Shown here in pieces: positions 3,601-5,115 of a DNA stretch of 5,115 bases. Positions within the stretch are counted from its first letter, which is position 1, and each line of letters begins with the position of its first letter. The position numbers were made by a program, and so were the translations under genes. The notes beneath the pieces were generated by a model. The model searched no databases. It saw nothing but the letters and a program-made list of their open reading frames with translations, and was not told where the DNA came from. The stretch comes from Saprospirales bacterium (GTDB lineage: Bacteria; Bacteroidota; Bacteroidia; Chitinophagales; Saprospiraceae), in assembly GCA_024642645.1 (NCBI GenBank), contig JAHEAS010000318.1, forward strand, positions 1 through 5,115, in the 5' to 3' direction.

Positions 3601-5115
3601 GTAGTGAACTCCAACGGCGACTGCAGCCAGCCGTTCAGCATCACCCGCACCTGGATTGCGCATGATGCCTGCGGCAACATGATTACCGCTTCGCAAACCA
3701 TCAGCACTGGGCCAGATACCCAAGCGCCACTGTTTGCCAGCGACACGCCCGATACCATCGCCGTGGACTGTGGCGGGCCGCTTTACCAGCCAGTAGCTTT
3801 CGACAATTGCGGAGCAACTGCCCTCAGCTACGTGGACACCGCAAAAACGGGCGACTGCGCCACGGGCTTCCAGTTCACCCGGATTTGGACAGCCACCGAT
3901 TTATGTGGCAACAGCACGGAATTCACGCAGTACGTGACCACCAACCCCGATACCACGGCGCCAGTGTTCATCTTCGTGCCCTACGACCAGTTCTTCGACT
4001 GTGAGGATACCATTAGTTTCCCTGACCCGATTGCTTTCGACAACTGCTCAGACGTGACCATCACTTGGCAGGACAGCATCATCGGAACGGGCGACTGCCA
4101 TTTCGTGGACACCATCGAATACGGCTACGACATCATCCGCACCTGGACGGCCACTGACGACTGCGGCAACTTCACCACCGCTACCACCAGCGCCTGGGTA
4201 CTGCCCGGCTTCAACAGCGGCAACATGATTGCTTTCGCTTACGTGCCGGAGAACCTGACGGTGGATTGCAGCGGCAATGCGGTCTTCGGCGATCCGGTCT
4301 GCCATTCGGCTTGCGGAGCACTCACCATCACTTACGTGGACGAAATCACGGCAGGCGACTGCACCTCCGCAACGACCATTACCCGGCACTGGACGGCCAC
4401 CGATATTTGCGGCAACTCGACCTTTGCGGAGCAAACCATCGTCATCATGCCCGACCAGTCGGCACCTGTTTTCACGCTGGCCTCACAAGACTTGACGATA
4501 AGCTGCGCAACGGGCGGAACGCCTGATTTTGACATCCCGACCATCACGGACAATTGTGCCGATGGCGCTAGCCTGACCATCAGTCACCACGACGACTGGG
4601 GCACTGGCAACACTGCCTGCGCCAACCAAACCGTCACCCGCACCTGGACGGCGGTGGATGCCTGTGGCAATGCGGCCACTGCTTCGCAAACCATCACCAT
4701 TGTAGACGACGTGGCACCAGTTTTTGAAAACCTACCAGCCGATGCGTCGCTGACCTGCAGCGAAGCTGTCGTGTTCGGCACACCAACGGCTGCTGACAAC
4801 TGCTCAACGGCGAGCCTGACGCACACCGACGAGGTGTTGAATTTGGCCTGCGGCCAACAGCACGTGAGAACATGGACGGCAGTGGATGCCTGCGGCAACT
4901 CGACCATTGCGCAGCAAAAAATAACGGTAACGGACAGCGAGCCACCGAGCTTCAGCAACGTACCAGCAGATGAGGCGCTGACCTGTGGCCAGCCTGTCGA
5001 ATTTGGCACGCCTGATGCGACGGACGGCTGTTCGCTTGTGAGTATGACACACGCTGACGAAGTGCTGAATTTGGCCTGCGGCCAACAACACATCAGAACG
5101 TGGACGGCGGTGGAT
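562..5115 (+). CDS. Giant secreted multidomain protein with HYR/Ig-like repeats (3' end outside window)
   Basis: The frame is open for 1518 codons from ATG 562 to the last base, with no stop; the nearest upstream in-frame stop is TAA 514-516. Order of parts: signal peptide (1 to about 42), tandem unrecognised ~200-residue modules (59-260, 265-461), DUF11-like segment (about 474-633), then eleven HYR/Ig-like units from residue 640. Units of 76-92 residues carry a T-W-T-A-x-D-x-C-G-N motif near their end and four spaced cysteines, suggesting disulfides formed outside the cytoplasm. Such arrays are known in Bacteroidota surface proteins exported by the type IX secretion system, often ending in a gliding-motility-associated (type B) sorting domain. 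That domain is not visible here and is inferred. Likely role: adhesin or extracellular structural stalk. No catalytic motif was seen in the visible part. Family placement is fairly sure; the biological role is not. Confidence 0.93.
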   Translation, partial: MYTCTTCPIFTKKRQRTPHVLLRKTMSVVLLAMSFFTLQSWDYYQPWNIDSSPPVALQPVGAWANLSQAQRLALQGGGVVTNFNSGICSGGNPILLNISAGPAPSAPVNNAINTRQPRRWGNTSFYLARQNMGGAGVQYCFDLSIAAGFSMDSREHAYFANGENIGVTALNGVNPVPLTASYQGTSPGGATITGNGTGSVHFNANGKTGGGLWWNLHSGGQPVTRVCIEYYASPGELPTIEPFRLSIDGTKCVADAPVVCGNSSPVSRWGRLGSNLGTGLDDGQPVYDFNSGFCDESGDPINFIEINANPSIASGNIDFLNNKPPRPYGRHSFDNSREYVGAGGNTYCFTLDEARPIRINSLEHKFFAGPERVRINAWLGADPVGMAGFSNGPTPVSNANGLTFSGSGYGKGVAWSATSNDQPVSQVCVEYWRVSGGALTGEPFSLELCATRCLFDDSYACSLNPGACSANLPDIKITKTVMPINEFGLNTCTNASGNVDFPAYKISITMLNNAGSAKELFLEDDLLNYLAAAYVDTLTAPQIVDSNASGLPLINPLYDGRDYTDIFLPNTGWLGAGQYLTVEFNVALDPNAPGALTALCNTAFGGGLSNGGFVVSDLSGDFGSGFSDPTPVNNLLPAGVIATPAQDVTMEATLMNYMNAIQAWVDNHGGATFGVPGCGPVTWTSDFDMDNWVWNCSYIDGHIDVTFTAHDNCGHTFTTCATFTLEDTQGPSCVKATNLDLDCGDPNAAADLDHWLNYSGNWNDLSQPVVFTHDFTGLTGNECSGDTITVTWTGTDNCGNTTIFVGYLTVSDNQAPILQNVPADVTLDPCTAIPPAANVTATDACDPSVTVDFDEATTGPYCNQVITRTWTATDDCGNSVSASQTIHVVDNQAPVFSNVPADTTAECPNVPPVQDPTVTDCSPFTVVFSQQQTGGACPLPNIIVRTWIAIDTCGHADTVTQTITMTPPNVPSTLIWTYVPPDTTTTCDQNPGFGIALAETTCPAGGLSVSFTDVVNSNGDCSQPFSITRTWIAHDACGNMITASQTISTGPDTQAPLFASDTPDTIAVDCGGPLYQPVAFDNCGATALSYVDTAKTGDCATGFQFTRIWTATDLCGNSTEFTQYVTTNPDTTAPVFIFVPYDQFFDCEDTISFPDPIAFDNCSDVTITWQDSIIGTGDCHFVDTIEYGYDIIRTWTATDDCGNFTTATTSAWVLPGFNSGNMIAFAYVPENLTVDCSGNAVFGDPVCHSACGALTITYVDEITAGDCTSATTITRHWTATDICGNSTFAEQTIVIMPDQSAPVFTLASQDLTISCATGGTPDFDIPTITDNCADGASLTISHHDDWGTGNTACANQTVTRTWTAVDACGNAATASQTITIVDDVAPVFENLPADASLTCSEAVVFGTPTAADNCSTASLTHTDEVLNLACGQQHVRTWTAVDACGNSTIAQQKITVTDSEPPSFSNVPADEALTCGQPVEFGTPDATDGCSLVSMTHADEVLNLACGQQHIRTWTAVD
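619..635 (+). repeat. Perfect 7-bp hairpin in the signal-peptide codons
   Basis: GTTTTGC (619-625) and GCAAAAC (629-635) are perfect reverse complements around a TCC loop. The hairpin lies just before ATG 637 and overlaps the possible TTG start at 622. Its core TTTGCTCCGCAAA (621-633) is the full form of the palindromic word that recurs elsewhere in the window. Confidence 0.6.
736..1341 (+). repeat. N-terminal module, copy A (residues 59-260)
   Basis: First of two tandem copies of a module I do not recognise. Landmarks are P59-V60..W63..L66, N-F-N-S-G-I-C (82-88), Y-C-F (139-141), E155-H156, Q-P-V-T-R-V-C-I-E-Y-Y (221-231), E-P-F (241-243), and a closing C252-x7-C260. Cysteines are 88, 140, 227, 252 and 260. 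Gly, Asn and aromatic residues dominate, which suggests a beta-rich extracellular fold. No catalytic signature is evident; a carbohydrate- or surface-binding role is possible but only a guess. Confidence 0.75.
1354..1944 (+). repeat. N-terminal module, copy B (residues 265-461)
   Basis: Second copy of the module, starting four residues after copy A. Matching landmarks are P265-V266..W269..L272, D-F-N-S-G-F-C (288-294), Y-C-F (347-349), E363-H364, Q-P-V-S-Q-V-C-V-E-Y-W (422-432), E-P-F (442-444) and C453-x7-C461. The offset from copy A is 206 residues at the start and 201 at the end, so small indels separate the copies. All five cysteines are kept (294, 348, 428, 453, 461) and C449 is extra. 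The copies are clearly divergent at DNA level, so the duplication is old. Confidence 0.75.
1962..1973 (+). repeat. Palindromic word copy, TTGCTCCGCAAA
   Basis: It matches 12 of the 13 bases of the 621-633 word, in a different codon phase (it encodes part of C-S-A-N here, L-R-K before). It lies in the linker between module B and the DUF11-like segment. Confidence 0.5.
1981..2460 (+). other. DUF11-like beta-sandwich segment (residues ~474-633)
   Basis: The segment opens with D-I-K-I-T-K-T-V-M-P, runs through Y-K-I-S-I-T-M-L-N-N-A-G-S and L-F-L-E-D-D-L, and continues with G-Q-Y-L-T-V-E-F-N-V-A-L-D-P, then C-N-T-A-F and S-D-L-S-G-D-F-G. The order of I-x-K-T-V, Y-x-I-x-I-x-N-x-G, a middle D-D-L and a late C-N-T-A is what DUF11-type domains of bacterial surface proteins look like. 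This is from memory of the family pattern, not an alignment. It would act as a spacer between the N-terminal modules and the HYR-like array. Confidence 0.5.
2178..2188 (+). repeat. Palindromic word copy, TGCTCCGCAAA
   Basis: It matches 11 of the 13 bases, in the third possible codon phase (T-A-P-Q-I), inside the DUF11-like segment. Confidence 0.45.
2479..2754 (+). repeat. Unit R0 (residues 640-731), divergent long type
   Basis: The first unit is longer and differs from the rest. It reads A-Q-D-V-T-M-E-A-T with no first cysteine, then a probably helical stretch (M-N-Y-M-N-A-I-Q-A-W-V-D-N-H-G-G) that is typical of one Bacteroidota HYR-like subtype. It has H-D-N-C-G-H (710-715) in place of C-G-N and ends T-F-T-L-E-D-T-Q-G-P. 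Cysteines are 678, 696, 713 and 720. Confidence 0.75.
2755..3012 (+). repeat. Unit R1 (residues 732-817), long type
   Basis: This unit also carries the A-D-L-D-H-W-L-N-Y-S-G insert seen in R0, then T-H-D-F-T-G-L and T-D-N-C-G-N (795-800). Cysteines are 733, 743, 783 and 798; the D-N-C cysteine of later units is missing. R0 and R1 thus form a subtype at the start of the array. Confidence 0.75.
3013..3246 (+). repeat. Unit R2 (residues 818-895)
   Basis: First canonical unit. It has L-Q-N-V-P-A-D-V-T, four cysteines (830, 845, 862, 876), R-T-W-T-A-T-D-D-C-G-N and the ending A-S-Q-T-I-H-V-V-D-N-Q-A-P. Confidence 0.8.
3247..3486 (+). repeat. Unit R3 (residues 896-975)
   Basis: It starts F-S-N-V-P-A-D-T-T-A-E-C and has cysteines 907, 921, 937 and 953. 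The signature varies: R-T-W-I-A-I-D-T-C-G-H with His for Asn. The final strand is followed by a changed linker (M-T-P-P-N-V-P-S-T) instead of D-x-x-A-P. Confidence 0.8.
3487..3732 (+). repeat. Unit R4 (residues 976-1057)
   Basis: It starts W-T-Y-V-P-P-D-T-T-T-T-C and has cysteines 987, 1002, 1021 and 1037. It carries R-T-W-I-A-H-D-A-C-G-N and ends A-S-Q-T-I-S-T-G-P-D-T-Q-A-P, two residues longer than the usual linker. Confidence 0.8.
3733..3966 (+). repeat. Unit R5 (residues 1058-1135)
   Basis: The start is altered (F-A-S-D-T-P-D-T-I-A-V-D-C). Cysteines are 1070, 1083, 1099 and 1115. The D-N-C-G-A at Cys 2 and T-G-D-C at Cys 3 match R7 closely. Signature R-I-W-T-A-T-D-L-C-G-N. Confidence 0.8.
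3807..3817 (-). repeat. Palindromic word copy, reverse orientation
   Basis: TTGCGGAGCAA on the + strand is the reverse complement of TTGCTCCGCAA. It encodes N-C-G-A at Cys 2 of unit R5. A homologous shorter copy, TTGCGGAGCA, lies at 4311-4320 in R7, so these two may share descent through the protein repeat. Confidence 0.45.
3967..4233 (+). repeat. Unit R6 (residues 1136-1224)
   Basis: At about 89 residues this is the longest canonical unit. Cysteines are 1147, 1162, 1179 and 1201. The extra length lies between Cys 3 and Cys 4 (H-F-V-D-T-I-E-Y-G-Y-D) and in the linker after the last strand (L-P-G-F-N-S-G-N-M-I). Confidence 0.8.
4311..4320 (-). repeat. Palindromic word copy, 10-base partial, reverse orientation
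   Basis: TTGCGGAGCA encodes A-C-G-A at Cys 2 of unit R7, the place that corresponds to the copy in R5. One arm has lost its outer A bases (CTCACC follows). Confidence 0.35.
4423..4435 (-). repeat. Palindromic word copy, full 13 bases, reverse orientation
   Basis: TTTGCGGAGCAAA is the exact reverse complement of the word at 621-633. It encodes F-A-E-Q at the place where other units have A-S-Q-T. The same place in R9 (4907-4917) keeps the arms with another loop, TTGC-GCA-GCAA. Confidence 0.5.
4471..4722 (+). repeat. Unit R8 (residues 1304-1387)
   Basis: It lacks the N-V-P-A-D start (F-T-L-A-S-Q-D-L-T-I-S-C). Cysteines are 1315, 1332, 1353 and 1368. It carries R-T-W-T-A-V-D-A-C-G-N and ends A-S-Q-T-I-T-I-V-D-D-V-A-P. 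From its signature onward it resembles R9. Confidence 0.8.
4723..4950 (+). repeat. Unit R9 (residues 1388-1463), recent duplicate of R10
   Basis: A compact 76-residue unit with cysteines 1399, 1414, 1430 and 1444. It shares H-T-D-E-V-L-N-L-A-C-G-Q-Q-H with R10 almost exactly. The segment 4816-4887 matches 5044-5115 at 61 of 72 bases, with an identical 22-base run at 4838-4859. Confidence 0.85.
4951..5115 (+). repeat. Unit R10 (residues 1464-1518), cut by the window edge
   Basis: It starts F-S-N-V-P-A-D-E-A-L-T-C. Cysteines 1475, 1490 and 1506 are visible and sit exactly 76 residues after those of R9. The unit breaks off at R-T-W-T-A-V-D, just before the expected C-G-N. Confidence 0.85.

Larger units (their letters stand above)
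4234..4470 (+). repeat. Unit R7 (residues 1225-1303), five cysteines
   Basis: It starts F-A-Y-V-P-E-N-L-T-V-D-C and has cysteines 1236, 1247, 1251, 1267 and 1283. C1247 (D-P-V-C-H-S-A-C) is an extra cysteine beside the normal second one. Signature R-H-W-T-A-T-D-I-C-G-N. Confidence 0.8.
2479..5115 (+). repeat. Array of eleven HYR/Ig-like units (R0-R10)
   Basis: Residues 640-1518 form a tandem array that continues past the window. A typical unit starts F-x-N-V-P-A-D, then has Cys 1 (x-x-C), Cys 2 in D-N-C, Cys 3 (G-D-C or L-A-C), an R-T-W-T-A-x-D strand, Cys 4 in C-G-N, and ends S-Q-T-I-x-V-x-D-x-x-A-P. Fourth cysteines lie at 713, 798, 876, 953, 1037, 1115, 1201, 1283, 1368 and 1444, giving periods of 76-86 residues. 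R2-R10 keep all four cysteine positions as far as visible. HYR-type domains are known adhesive Ig-like folds; a four-Cys HYR-like family is the closest match I can name. Confidence 0.88.

Noticed and set aside
3279..3665. 128-codon open frame in another forward frame
   Set aside because: It is an Arg/His/Pro-rich shadow of units R3-R4, and similar shadows appear at other repeats.
2836..3723. 295-codon open frame on the reverse strand
   Set aside because: It lies wholly inside the HYR-like array of the forward gene. Its length follows from the GC-rich third positions and the repeated codon pattern, and its translation (rich in Gly, Val, Ala and Arg) shows no recognisable domain.
2479..5115. 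CRISPR or satellite array
   Set aside because: The periods (228-276 bases) are far too long for CRISPR, the units are in frame and code for a conserved protein domain, and the similarity is mainly at protein level.

Overview
The window looks like part of a Bacteroidota chromosome, most plausibly a Saprospiria-type bacterium with fairly high GC. This is inferred from three things: a very large secreted protein built from Cys-rich HYR/Ig-like repeats typical of type IX-secreted surface proteins, the lack of a Shine-Dalgarno sequence before its start codon, and GC-rich third codon positions. No rRNA, tRNA, CRISPR, IS element or phage gene was seen.

Layout. Positions 1-384 hold the C-terminal end of a protein I do not recognise. 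Positions 385-561 are a non-coding, T-rich spacer with at most weak promoter-like elements. From 562 to the window edge runs one uninterrupted reading frame of 1518 codons with no stop, so the gene continues beyond the window. Its product reads, in order: a signal peptide (residues 1 to about 42); two tandem copies of an unrecognised ~200-residue module with five matching cysteines (59-260 and 265-461); a DUF11-like beta-sandwich segment (about 474-633); and eleven HYR/Ig-like units (R0-R10, residue 640 to the edge). Nine of these units share a regular four-cysteine pattern, and most carry an R-x-W-x-A-x-D-x-C-G-N-like signature. The role is probably structural or adhesive at the cell surface. 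The expected C-terminal sorting domain would lie downstream and is not visible.

Points that stand out are the duplicated N-terminal module, a short palindromic word (TTTGC-TCC-GCAAA or its reverse complement, full or partial) that recurs six times in all three codon phases, an A8 tract inside the signal-peptide codons, and a recently duplicated pair of repeats at the 3' edge. I found no convincing new defence, metabolic or RNA system. The long ORFs on the reverse strand and in other forward frames are shadows of the large gene.
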